NCBI GenBank assembly: GCA_021780905.1
Contig: JAJXXW010000086.1
Span: 16,700 to 80,699, forward strand
Length of the DNA stretch: 64,000 bases
Source of the DNA: a bacterium
GTDB lineage: Bacteria; Verrucomicrobiota; Verrucomicrobiia; Limisphaerales; UBA11358
Direction: 5' to 3'
Shown here in pieces: positions 36,483 through 44,086 of this stretch (its first letter is position 1; every line of letters starts with the position of its first letter). Position numbers and translations under genes: made by a program. The notes under the pieces are model-generated. The model was not told the origin of the DNA. It saw only the letters and a list, made by a program, of their open reading frames with translations, and did not search any database.

Positions 36483-36595
36483 GGGCGTGACTACTCACGC
36501 CCCAAGACAGGCACTGGTATGCCCAAGAAGGAACGCTTTCAGCACGCCCCATTTGGGCGTGCTTCAAGCAGTGTCCTTCTTGTGAAATTACCAGT
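36483..36595. repeat. Nested palindromic element upstream of the RCC1 gene
   Basis: A perfect 8-bp hairpin (36483-36490 with 36495-36502, 4-nt loop) is followed by a three-tier nested inverted repeat: ACTGGTA (36513-36519) with TACCAGT (36589-36595), CAAGAAGGA (36524-36532) with TCCTTCTTG (36574-36582), and AGCACGCCC (36541-36549) with GGGCGTGCT (36555-36563). Both units share GGGCGTG. An 87-codon frame overlapping it is likely spurious. It may be a REP-like palindrome, a cruciform protein-binding site or a structured leader. Confidence 0.75.
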
Positions 36596-36786
36596 TTCGT
36601 CTTGGACAGCAGCCGAAGCCGCAAATTATTTTTTGATTTTAATTTTTACATTTGTTCCCGATGAGACTCTTTGCGAAGGTGTTCTACGACTTTCGGGGAT
36701 GATTGCCAAGATAATTTTTCCACCGCCACGCATACAGGAATTGTTGCGCCAATGGCAAAATATGCCTGACAACCGCCAGTGAATTT

Positions 36787-36984
36787 TTACTTGGCTGGCC
36801 GCTCTTTTCTCAAACTGAATAAACGTAAATCTGATTTCCCGACGATGCGGCCTTCCCGTGTCCGTGTGACATCATTTCTTGAATCGTAATACGCCACCAA
36901 TTTACCTTGGCCGTCCCTTAACCATGCGCCGTCATACTTCGCAATTATGCGTCCCTCACGATTCCTAATGTAATTATCGCTCAT
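36787..36984 (-). CDS. Small repeat protein of the beta-flower type
   Basis: From ATG 36984 the protein has 65 residues made of four short glycine-turn units: NREGRIIAKYDG, LRDGQGKLVAYYDS, RTREGRIVGKSD and a final strand. This G-[RK]-[IVL]-x-[GA]-[KY] repetition resembles the '4-fold beta flower' domain of small bacterial proteins. It begins 5 bp after the stop of the serine recombinase gene and must be co-transcribed with it. It may bind DNA or the recombinase; that is speculation from the position. An in-frame upstream start inside the recombinase gene is possible but less likely. Confidence 0.6.
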   Translation of the reverse strand: MSDNYIRNREGRIIAKYDGAWLRDGQGKLVAYYDSRNDVTRTREGRIVGKSDLRLFSLRKERPAK

Positions 36985-36989
36985 ATATT

Positions 36990-37649
36990 TTAGGTGGTTT
37001 GAATTTTCAGAATGTTGCGGACGGTGGCGGGATACCAGTTCTTTCCGTTCCGTGTCGGAATACCACGGCGATTCAGACATTCACAGATGCCTTGAAGCGT
37101 TTCAACACCAGCCGATTTGATTTCTTGGATAATGGGAAACACCTTGGCGGCGAATTCCATCTTGGCCGCTTTGTTTGCCGTCGCCATTTTGATTAAGGCG
37201 TTTTGGGGATTCGGATTTCCAAGTTTAACACCCTTCGCCTTGGCTGCGGCCAATCCCAAACGTGTGCGTTCTGAAATCAATTCTCTTTCCCGCTGTGCGA
37301 GTAAAGCCATAACCCCGATAGTGAAGCGGTCGGCATTCGGCGCATCACAACAAACGAAATCTGCACCGGAGTTTTGAAGTCTCAAAAGGAATTCTGCATT
37401 GCGCCCCAGACGGTCTAATTTTGCGATTACCACCGTTCCGCCGATTCGTTTTGCGTGTTCAAGGGCTGCGGCCAGTTGCGGTCTGTCATTATATTTACCG
37501 CTTTCAACTTCACTGAATTCATTTTCCAGAATTCCGTCTTGTGATTCAACGAACCGGCGAACGATGAGCCGCTGCGAACTCATTCCATTGCCATCAAGAC
37601 CTTGGGTTTTTGTGCTTACGCGGTAATAAGCGATGTATTTTTTAATCAT
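36990..37649 (-). CDS. Serine recombinase (resolvase/invertase family)
   Basis: The 219-aa protein begins MIKKYIAYYRVSTKTQGLDG, with the nucleophilic serine in YRVST. It continues with the catalytic arginines in VVIAKLDRLGRN, then ALLAQRERELISERTRLGL (E helix), and a C-terminal recombinase HTH (CLNRRGIPTRNGKNWYPATV). Length is that of small resolvase/invertase enzymes, not large phage integrases. The strongly palindromic segment 37802-37921 upstream could be its recombination or regulatory site. It carries the low-GC codon use of the island. Confidence 0.9.
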   Translation of the reverse strand: MIKKYIAYYRVSTKTQGLDGNGMSSQRLIVRRFVESQDGILENEFSEVESGKYNDRPQLAAALEHAKRIGGTVVIAKLDRLGRNAEFLLRLQNSGADFVCCDAPNADRFTIGVMALLAQRERELISERTRLGLAAAKAKGVKLGNPNPQNALIKMATANKAAKMEFAAKVFPIIQEIKSAGVETLQGICECLNRRGIPTRNGKNWYPATVRNILKIQTT

Positions 37650-37801
37650 GCACAACCAGTAATTCATTACAGCGGCGAGTGGCGAAGCATTTCTTAAAAA
37701 ATCTAAACGGAGAATAGGACTTCGCTCTTTAGCGCAGAAAAATAGTTTTAGCGCAAATGTTGGTATGATTCTTTCTCCTGTGTGCTGCTACTTTTTAGCC
37801 A

Positions 37802-37921
37802 GCCGCACTACACTGGTTTAATCATCATCCGCACAGAATGACCGCCCAACGTGCGCCAGAACGGTTCTGGCCGTGGTTTGGACGGTGAAAGGGGATTCAG
37901 ACGGCAGGAAACCAGTGCGGC
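37802..37921. repeat. Palindromic segment upstream of the serine recombinase
   Basis: Outer arms: GCCGCAC (37802-37808) and CACTGGTTT (37811-37819) pair with AAACCAGTGCGGC (37909-37921), giving a 13-bp stem with a 5-base bulge on one side. Inside lie a perfect palindrome, GCCAGAAC-G-GTTCTGGC (37855-37871), and further short stems (GCCGT 37870-37874 with ACGGC 37901-37905). The surrounding 37650-38042 has no gene; TTTAGCGCA occurs twice, at 37728-37736 and 37747-37755. Candidate res-type site or structured RNA. Confidence 0.6.
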
Positions 37922-38042
37922 CAGACGCAAAACGACGCAATTATTAACGTATTCACGTTAGAATGGGCGGCGAGGCTCCCGAATAATGTAAAGAATGTTG
38001 GATTTGGCGCGAGAATTTGCGTTTAGACCAGAAGTGATTTTT

Positions 38043-38291
38043 TTAATGCCGTTTCGTGTTGTCACGATTCTGTTTTGCCAGAAACTTTTTGCGCCTCTCT
38101 ACCGACTGGTGCTTTCGTAAAACGGTTTTCAGTCGAGCCGTCTGATTTTTGAAACCGTCAATGCGATTCTTTAATGAATCCGCCCGACTGTCGGACTCTG
38201 ACAACTCCGGCGGCAATGCGGCGTCAAGTTGCGCCAGTAGGATTTCAATGGCGTATATCAAGCGCGTGGGGTTTGATTCATTATCATTCAT
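38043..38291 (-). CDS. Hypothetical small helical protein of the island
   Basis: The 82-aa protein begins MNDNESNPTRLIYAIEILLAQ and is predicted almost entirely helical with charged faces (LKNRIDGFKNQTARLKTVLR), ending in a lysine/arginine-rich tail. It overlaps the upstream 85-codon gene by 8 bp in the same direction, which supports translation of both. No family is recognised. Lower GC content matches the island. Confidence 0.5.
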   Translation of the reverse strand: MNDNESNPTRLIYAIEILLAQLDAALPPELSESDSRADSLKNRIDGFKNQTARLKTVLRKHQSVERRKKFLAKQNRDNTKRH

Positions 38292-38541
38292 CGGAATTTT
38301 TCCCCTTAAAGATTTCCTTGGCTCTTTGTGTCAATGCCTCACGTCTGCGGGCTTTGGCTTTTAACCAATTTCTTAAACCAAGTGCGTCACGTTCGGCTTT
38401 CTCGGCCTTTAACCGTTCCATTTCTTCCGGTGGCGGACATCCAAGCCACGCTTCACAGCCTGATTTACGGAGTTCGTTCACAATTTTCTGTGCCAACGAT
38501 TCGCCGGAGTCGGCGGCATCGCTTTTGTTTTGTAAATTCAT
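38284..38541 (-). CDS. Hypothetical charged small protein of the island
   Basis: The 85-aa protein begins MNLQNKSDAADSGESLAQKI and contains CEAWLGCPPPEEMERLKAEK followed by a coiled-coil-like segment ERDALGLRNWLKAKARRREA. It is the upstream member of an overlapping pair with the 82-aa gene. No domain is recognised. The pair lies next to a long hairpin-rich non-coding region on its right. Confidence 0.5.
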   Translation of the reverse strand: MNLQNKSDAADSGESLAQKIVNELRKSGCEAWLGCPPPEEMERLKAEKAERDALGLRNWLKAKARRREALTQRAKEIFKGKNSDE

Positions 38542-38659
38542 TTTCAGTTCTCTTTCTTTCTGGTGGCGATTGATTCCGCCACCGCAAATAAATATGTGAC
38601 CGGCAGCAGAACACCGTGAGAATTAAAAATACCGTTCCGGCAATACGTTTGTATTTATC

Positions 38660-39450
38660 TATGGGTCAAATTTCAAGGTTACTTCAAAGCCTCGGTTCTC
38701 ACTTTGACCCAATCCCCACGTTTAGCGCGTGGGGATTTCATTGCGGTAAAAGTTTCGCTCAATAGGCTCCACTGGTGGGGGGCTGAAAATAAAAAATCAA
38801 AATCTCTCGCCAGATTGATTTTTATACGCACCATGAGATATGTATTCGACAGAGAACTACAATTACAGATTCCCATTACGGAAATAGTGATTGCGTTTTT
38901 AACCGATAACACGGCGGATACCGTGTTCGTTGGCCATTCCCTTGTCTGAAATATGGCAAGGCGTTGGCAAATCCAAAGAGAATCGCTGTGAGTAATACTC
39001 CCTTGAACAAGGATAATGACCGGCAGCGTAAGATGGAAAAGTAGGAATCGTTGCATCATTGAATCACAGTCTCAATAGGGAGACTGGCAAAAAAGGTGGA
39101 GTGCCAGCCATGAATTCAACTGAAACCGTAAGGACTTTTCCATCAATGAACTCTCACCGAACTTGGGTGCGAACCAAGCGAGGCTGGGAGCGTGGTTGAA
39201 TAAAGAGAAACGAAGGCTGAATGAAACCTAATCAGTTTCGCCGGATAATCTGAAAATCAACAAACCACCAAATTCTTGACGATACCAAGAAGACGTTAAA
39301 AGCGGGATGCAATTCAAACGTAGGTTAAGGTGGGCTATGAGGGTAAAAGATTCCTCTGGCGCAGTGACGGATTGGCGAAAGCGAATCCTTCATTTTTTAA
39401 TCCCCTGATTCACAGGGATTATACTGCGTCAGAGGGTAAGAGATTCTTCA
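38660..39450 (+). ncRNA. Large hairpin-rich non-coding region, candidate structured RNA
   Basis: About 790 bp hold no convincing gene but a dense series of stems: 38663-38670/38703-38710 (8 bp) directly stacked on 38711-38720/38728-38737 (10 bp, 7-nt loop); 38908-38914/38921-38927; 39032-39042/39134-39144 (11 bp) enclosing 39067-39073/39080-39086; 39162-39166/39174-39178; 39192-39197/39263-39268; 39273-39278/39286-39291; and a three-way junction closed by 39353-39365/39423-39435 (13 bp, one G-U). Its inner arms are 39369-39376/39381-39388 with a GAAA tetraloop and 39399-39407/39413-39420. The wobble pairs are G-U on the plus strand but A-C on the minus strand, which favours a plus-strand RNA. 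An 18-bp imperfect direct repeat (39339-39356 and 39432-39449) flanks the junction. Promoter, ends and function are unknown; two short frames inside (38679-39059 minus, 38704-38949 plus) were not accepted. Confidence 0.55.
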
Positions 39451-39511
39451 GGAAAAGCAGCGCACAGTTAAAGTGTTGCCTTGTGTAACAGGAAGCTAAC
39501 CGCACCGATTC

Positions 39512-40741
39512 TCACCTGCCCACTTCACCAAGGAAAGTTTCCTTTGCGGTTTCCAAATCCATTTGCCCTAAATGATTGTAAAATTGCAGTTCCGGCTTAA
39601 AGCGATTCTCCGCCTTTAACTTTTTGTATCGCTCAATCGCCTCTGGTCGCCACCATTCCATTATCGTATTAACGTCGCCTTGAAATAATGGTTTCAACTT
39701 CAATTCATCTTCGCCAATCTTGCCAGTGAGAAATTCTTTGGTGTTTTCGTAGAACGATGAAAAATAAACGCCACGCTCGTAGCCGGTTTGGAATTCATCA
39801 ATCGGAATTCCTGCGGCCTCGTAAATCAATTTCAGCACATGGCCTTTGTAGTTCGTGACGGGTCCGCTGGTGTCTTCGTCCTGCTTCATCATTTCAGCGA
39901 ATTCCTTTGCCTTGGATTTCTTCACATATTGCAGCCATTTCTTGTAAATATGTGCGTCCGGCTGAATCGAAACTTTCCCTTTCGTCACGTCGAGACGCTT
40001 CCACCATTTCATGCCGTCATACATGGATGGAAAACCGTAAAGACTGGTCGTTGTCATACCCGCAAGGACATCGCCAAATCGCAACTGCCATTCGTTGCGG
40101 ATGATTTCAGACGTAATCAGCGCCGCAATCAATTTGCCGCCAAGAAAATTGAATCCGAAAGGCTGCGTCGGAACGATGGTTGCGCCGTTGGCCGTGTTCC
40201 TTAACTTGCCATCGTGTTTGCCTTTGGAACCGTTCCGCTGGCTTGGTGTCCAGCCAATATAATCGTCACGACATTTGATTGCGTGAAAATCGCTGCTGAC
40301 AACGCCCAATCCTAAAACCAGCCAGGGAAAATCATAACCCAAGCGGACGCCCCTTGTGATATGCCGTAGCGGTCTGCTTTCCTCTTGGTTTGTGTCCACC
40401 ACCAGAAATTTTATGAATCGTCCCGGCGTCTGATTAAAAATGCCGGTGCTGACATACAGGCGATAAATTTCCCAAAGTTTTTTTAGCTGGTCGTCGTCAC
40501 AAATGACCACCTTTGGTTTCAACTTTTCAATATGGGCGATGGTTGACGATTCATCGTTGAAATCATTTGGTTTCCACAAACACGCTTTTGCATCGTGAAC
40601 CGCCGCCCGCACAGTAACGAATTTGTCTTGAAGCTCATCGCATTTTTTGTGGAATGTGAAATCCACAACATCGAGCGACTTTAGGAACCGCACGTTTTTC
40701 AGCAGTTCCGCCTTCTCCGCTTCAAGGTCAAATTGTTTCAT
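39512..40741 (-). CDS. DruA-like (DUF4338-family) protein
   Basis: The 409-aa protein matches the DUF4338 pattern: FPWLVLGLGVVSSDFHAIKC, RDDYIGW, TQPFGFNFLGGKLIA, EWQLRFGDVLAGMTTTSLYG and SMYDGMKWWKRLDVTKGK. DruA, a member of this family, is part of the Druantia anti-phage system; phage-encoded relatives also exist and their activity is not established. The N-terminal 130 residues are helical and charged. There is no DruE-type helicase nearby, so this is not a complete Druantia system. It is 12 bp downstream of a zinc-ribbon protein gene (one operon), and its 3' end faces the hairpin-rich region. Family assignment rests on motif memory and needs a profile search. Confidence 0.6.
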   Translation of the reverse strand: MKQFDLEAEKAELLKNVRFLKSLDVVDFTFHKKCDELQDKFVTVRAAVHDAKACLWKPNDFNDESSTIAHIEKLKPKVVICDDDQLKKLWEIYRLYVSTGIFNQTPGRFIKFLVVDTNQEESRPLRHITRGVRLGYDFPWLVLGLGVVSSDFHAIKCRDDYIGWTPSQRNGSKGKHDGKLRNTANGATIVPTQPFGFNFLGGKLIAALITSEIIRNEWQLRFGDVLAGMTTTSLYGFPSMYDGMKWWKRLDVTKGKVSIQPDAHIYKKWLQYVKKSKAKEFAEMMKQDEDTSGPVTNYKGHVLKLIYEAAGIPIDEFQTGYERGVYFSSFYENTKEFLTGKIGEDELKLKPLFQGDVNTIMEWWRPEAIERYKKLKAENRFKPELQFYNHLGQMDLETAKETFLGEVGR

Positions 40742-40753
40742 GGCAGCATCGCC

Positions 40754-41608
40754 TTACTTTGCCTTGGCGATTATGTAGGTCGTGCCACGGCCTTTGCCGT
40801 TCTTTTTCAACTGCTTGCCGACCAGAACGCCAATGCCGGATTCTTTGTTGTGAATGTTGGTCGTTTTGATGCCCTTCTTATTCAACGCAGCTTTGATTTC
40901 AGACATTTTGCGTTCCTTGCCGTCGCTCATCACTTCCAAAATACCGGCGAGCAGTTTAGTTGAGCCTTTCCCTGTATCGCCAGATTCAGGTTTTGTTTTT
41001 TTGACTGAAATTTTGAAGGCTTCGACGATTTCAGAAAATTCCGGTTCGGCGAAGATGCCCTCAAACGTGTAACCGCACTTGGGCGACACGAGTTTTTCGA
41101 GCTTTAATTTCGCTCCGTCGAGCATGGTTTTCAATTCGCCTTTTAGCGTCTGCTTGGCCGTTTCAATCGCAAGCCATGCGGAATCAATTTCGTTTTCAGC
41201 CTTTGAATCAATGTTTTCACTCATAACTTGGTTTTGTGGTTTGTGTAGTTTTTTACATTTCGGGCATATCGCCGGAAAATCTTCAATCAATTCGCCCCAC
41301 GGCGAAAACAGCGGTGGAATGATTTTCTTGCCGCAGCCGATGCACGGACGGCGTTTCTGTTCCAGTTCGGATTCTTTGTATTTGGGAAGTTTCGTTTTCC
41401 ATTCGCCGGTTTCAAATTCATGTGCGCCGTCCCGCTGCTGCATTATCTTTAGAAATTTCTGATACCCTTCCGCACCAACGAAGATTTTTTCCGCCAACCA
41501 TTGCCGCCGTTTGGGGTCTTTGATTTTGGACAACTCACGATTCAGCCAGTATTCCGGCGGAATCGTTAATGCGTCGTCTGCGTTCATTTTCGTAGTGTTG
41601 TAATCCAT
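40754..41608 (-). CDS. Zinc-ribbon protein paired with the DruA-like gene
   Basis: From ATG 41608 the protein has 284 residues (ATG 41587 is an alternative). An N-terminal region (PPEYWLNRELSKIKDPKRRQW, IFVGAEGYQKFLKIMQQRDG) is followed by two cysteine pairs, CIGCGKKI and CPKCKKLH, forming a zinc ribbon, a helical middle part, and a C-terminal winged-helix-like region (MSEIKAALNKKGIKTTNI, GTTYIIAKAK). It looks like a nucleic-acid-binding protein. It precedes the DruA-like gene by 12 bp and is divergent from the 136-aa gene at 41708. I do not recognise the full-length family. Confidence 0.65.
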   Translation of the reverse strand: MDYNTTKMNADDALTIPPEYWLNRELSKIKDPKRRQWLAEKIFVGAEGYQKFLKIMQQRDGAHEFETGEWKTKLPKYKESELEQKRRPCIGCGKKIIPPLFSPWGELIEDFPAICPKCKKLHKPQNQVMSENIDSKAENEIDSAWLAIETAKQTLKGELKTMLDGAKLKLEKLVSPKCGYTFEGIFAEPEFSEIVEAFKISVKKTKPESGDTGKGSTKLLAGILEVMSDGKERKMSEIKAALNKKGIKTTNIHNKESGIGVLVGKQLKKNGKGRGTTYIIAKAK

Positions 41609-41707
41609 CGCAGAATTAACGCAAGAAAAAATTAGCGGCAATGCTGTTGCCAGTTTTTGCGTCCCGTGAAATCGTCCAGTCACAAACATTAAATCAATGA
41701 CGGTTTA

Positions 41708-42118
41708 ATGAAAACGAAAGACAACAAAATGAAAACGAACAAAAACAACAAACCCGTAACGCAGGATGAAATCAGCCGAGTGTTGGCCGCACTCGACGCA
41801 ACGGAATTGAGCCGGTTGGCGAACGAAAAGAAACAGGCGAGCCTTGAGCCGATGATTGCCGAATACGGCCAGACGGAAAATCGCTTGGTTGAACTTCGCA
41901 AGACGATTCGTGAAGTGAATCCGAATTGGAATCCGCCGACACTCGCCGACCGGATTCTTGGATTCATCAAATCCAAGGGCAAGGCAACCGCCGACGAAAT
42001 TGTGAAAGAATTCACCGGCTCGGCCACGTCGTATCTGATTCGTAACGTCTTGAAGAAAAAGACGGATTCACTGTGGACGGCCAAGGATGGAAAATTCTCC
42101 GCCGTGACGCCGGCCTGA
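41708..42118 (+). CDS. Putative winged-helix regulator
   Basis: The 136-aa protein is lysine-rich at its N terminus, has a charged helical middle (EISRVLAALDATELSRLANE, RLVELRKTIREVN), and ends in a winged-helix-like domain (ADRILGFIKSKGKATADEIV, YLIRNVLKKK, SLWTAKDGKFSA). It resembles the C-terminal part of the divergently transcribed zinc-ribbon protein in length and pattern. It is probably a small DNA-binding regulator controlling the divergent promoter region 41609-41707. No specific family is recognised. A terminator follows. Confidence 0.6.
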   Translation: MKTKDNKMKTNKNNKPVTQDEISRVLAALDATELSRLANEKKQASLEPMIAEYGQTENRLVELRKTIREVNPNWNPPTLADRILGFIKSKGKATADEIVKEFTGSATSYLIRNVLKKKTDSLWTAKDGKFSAVTPA

Positions 42119-42133
42119 CAGACGGCCAAACAA

Positions 42134-42170
42134 AAACCCCAAAGGTTAAACGCCTTTGGGTTTCTTTTTG
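42134..42170. terminator. Bidirectional terminator
   Basis: CCCAAAGG (42138-42145) pairs with CCTTTGGG (42153-42160), extended by AA/TT, with T-rich sequence on the right and A-rich sequence on the left. It ends both the winged-helix gene (+) and the convergent 116-aa gene (-). Confidence 0.75.
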
Positions 42171-42181
42171 CGCCAGATTCG

Positions 42182-42532
42182 TTATGGCGTGTGTTTCTGA
42201 ATCCACTGATTCACTTTGTCCAAATACGCCTTAACGTCTGTGGCGACGTTATACGTCAAACGGTAGGGAATCGTTTCACCCTCGGCGTATGAGCCGTCAT
42301 CGTTGCCAACGTCAATCGGAATTCCGTTGGAACCTTCCCAGAACGGCGTGGCGAACACCAAAAACCACACGGAACCATTTACGATGATTCCCTTGTCAGC
42401 GGCCAGCGGCCACATGAGCGAGCCGCCCTTGTTGTCCAATTCAATCCGTTTGTCGGCCTTCAAAATTGCCGGAAACAATTTTTCGTATAGGTAGTCGAGT
42501 TTTTTGTCTGTCGTTTTTGTTGCTGTTTTCAT
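42182..42532 (-). CDS. Hypothetical protein of the island
   Basis: From ATG 42532 the protein has 116 residues: KLDYLYEKLFPAILKADKRI, SLMWPLAADKGIIVNGSVWF, FWEGSNGIPIDVGNDDG and a final helix. It looks like a small alpha/beta domain; no family is recognised. Codon use is like that of its island neighbours. It is separated from the integrase by about 220 bp of AT-rich sequence that probably carries divergent promoters. Confidence 0.55.
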   Translation of the reverse strand: MKTATKTTDKKLDYLYEKLFPAILKADKRIELDNKGGSLMWPLAADKGIIVNGSVWFLVFATPFWEGSNGIPIDVGNDDGSYAEGETIPYRLTYNVATDVKAYLDKVNQWIQKHTP

Positions 42533-42751
42533 TGTGGCAGCAATTAAACACGGTGGCCGCACATGGGCAACAATGATTTCACTGGCAACTTTTTTTAATG
42601 TGTTTTGAAAATATAAAAAATTTATCTGCCATGCGTTTTGAGGTAAGATTGTCCCCGTAACAAAAGGACGGACAGGCTTCGTTAGCGGTCTTCATTGGGA
42701 TGATGATTCTCGTTGCCGGGAGTTCCTCTTTGCGTATCCAGAGGGAAAATT

Positions 42752-43945
42752 ATGAGAATAAACACAACAGATAAATACATCCCCATTCGTAGGGGATTTC
42801 CGAAAGTCTATCGCTACCAAAAAGAGGGTAATGATTATTTTTTGGTGGATGGACGGTCAAGAACGTGGGGTTTGAACATCCGCAAGAATTTCAATTTCAA
42901 AGAAGACGCCTTGAACTTTGCCAAGGAGATTGAAAATCAAATTCAGGCGAACGGAAAAGCCGTGGCCGAAAACAGAATTTACCAAGACAGGGAAATTGAG
43001 CGTTTGGACACGATGCTGAAACCATTTGGGAAAACCTTGCCTCAAGCGGTGACGTTCTACGTTCAATTCATGCAGGACGAAATGAAAAAATCAGTTATTC
43101 CGCTGATTAAAGATTTGTGCCTGAAATGGTATGAGTCCAAGCGTGACTCGAAAAATAATCCATTGCGGCCAAAAACCAAAAGCGAACTTAAAATTTATTG
43201 GCGGTTCATCACTCAAAACTTGGGCGAATACAAGCCGCACGAAGTGACGCACGACATGGCCGAAAAATTGATTCAAGACGTGAACAGCAGCGACACGAAC
43301 TACACGAGAAAAACCTATCTTAAATTCGTTCGTGACTTTTTCAAATGGTGCGTTGAAAGGGGATATGTTTCAAAAAATCCGACGGAAAAAATTAAGGTGA
43401 AATTGAATCCTGACGTAATTGAATTCTATGAGCCGAGCGAAATTGAATATCTTCTGCGTTTGTGTGAGGATAAATTTCCGTCGCTGGTGGGATATTATTG
43501 CCTGACGATATTTGGCGGGTTGCGCCCAACCGAAGCGCAGCGGATGGAATGGAAAGACGTTAATTTTGAAACCAAGCAAATCTTCGTGAACAAATTCGGA
43601 AAGGTAGGGGCGAGACGGGTTGACTTGAAAAATACGGATGCGCTTTGGGTTTGGTTGGAACACATTAAAAACAAGCATTCAGACCAACCGCTAAACCCAT
43701 TAAAAAATCACGCCAAATTACAACGGAATTCCCGTGAGGCGTTTCGTGAATGGACGCCTCGCAAGAAATGGATTCAAGATGGCTTGAGACATTCGTTTGG
43801 GACGTATTATTACAACCTGACACGCAACATTTTTGAAACCGTGTATGTGATGGGCAATTCCGAACGAATCGCAAAGAAGCATTATCTCCGTGAGGTTTCG
43901 CCCAAATGGACGGAAAAGTATTGGGCAATCAGGCCAACGCCATGA
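42752..43945 (+). CDS. Tyrosine integrase of the tRNA-Glu island
   Basis: The 397-aa protein starts at ATG 42752, with GAGGG well placed upstream. Domain order: N-terminal arm region (YIPIRRGFPKVYRYQKEGND), SAM-like core-binding domain (LIKDLCLKWYESKRDSKNNP to about residue 190) and catalytic domain with Arg in IFGGLRPTEAQRMEW, the second Arg in GLRHSFGTYYY and Tyr in AKKHYLREVSP. The HxxR region keeps LRHSFG, and the box-II histidine is replaced in VMGNSE. It lies about 140 bp from the intact tRNA-Glu, the usual arrangement when attP is next to int. Confidence 0.93.
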   Translation: MRINTTDKYIPIRRGFPKVYRYQKEGNDYFLVDGRSRTWGLNIRKNFNFKEDALNFAKEIENQIQANGKAVAENRIYQDREIERLDTMLKPFGKTLPQAVTFYVQFMQDEMKKSVIPLIKDLCLKWYESKRDSKNNPLRPKTKSELKIYWRFITQNLGEYKPHEVTHDMAEKLIQDVNSSDTNYTRKTYLKFVRDFFKWCVERGYVSKNPTEKIKVKLNPDVIEFYEPSEIEYLLRLCEDKFPSLVGYYCLTIFGGLRPTEAQRMEWKDVNFETKQIFVNKFGKVGARRVDLKNTDALWVWLEHIKNKHSDQPLNPLKNHAKLQRNSREAFREWTPRKKWIQDGLRHSFGTYYYNLTRNIFETVYVMGNSERIAKKHYLREVSPKWTEKYWAIRPTP

Positions 43946-43973
43946 CGATACCGAAAAACACCAAAATTCGATT

Positions 43974-44000
43974 AGCCCCAGCGAAACTGGGGCTTTTTTA
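43974..44000 (+). terminator. Terminator after the island integrase
   Basis: A perfect 8-bp stem, AGCCCCAG (43974-43981) with CTGGGGCT (43987-43994), with loop CGAAA is followed by six T and an A. It is a strong rho-independent terminator that also overlaps the first element of the right-hand 56-bp repeat. Confidence 0.9.
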
Positions 44001-44049
44001 TACCCAAATTTGATTTGTCAGAACCTTGTCAGAAGAAAAAAGGGTTTTA
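43994..44049 (+). repeat. Right copy of the 56-bp imperfect direct repeat
   Basis: It contains TTTTTTATAC (43994-44003), 10 bp, TTTGTCAGAA (44014-44023), CTTGTCAGAA (44025-44034) and GGGTTTTA (44042-44049), the same order as at 31491-31546. It lies 38 bp from the tRNA-Glu core, in direct orientation with the left copy, and is a candidate arm site for the integrase. Confidence 0.75.
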
Positions 44050-44086
44050 CGACCTTTGAAAATCATAAAACCCTTGTAAACATTAT

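Noticed and set aside
36519..36782. 87-codon frame
   Set aside because: Its first half lies in the nested palindrome, and no domain is visible.
36483..37921. Integron attC sites
   Set aside because: The palindromes lack paired RYYYAAC and GTTRRRY core sites at their ends, and the island integrase is not of the IntI type.
38679..39059. Minus-strand 126-codon and plus-strand 81-codon frames in the hairpin-rich region
   Set aside because: They overlap each other and strong stems, and match no family; the structure explains the sequence better.
39060..39480. Group II intron
   Set aside because: No domain V hairpin and no reverse transcriptase; the GTGCG word near 39168 alone is not enough.
39512..40741. 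Complete Druantia defence system
   Set aside because: Only a DruA-like protein is present; no DruE helicase or other Dru genes lie within the island.
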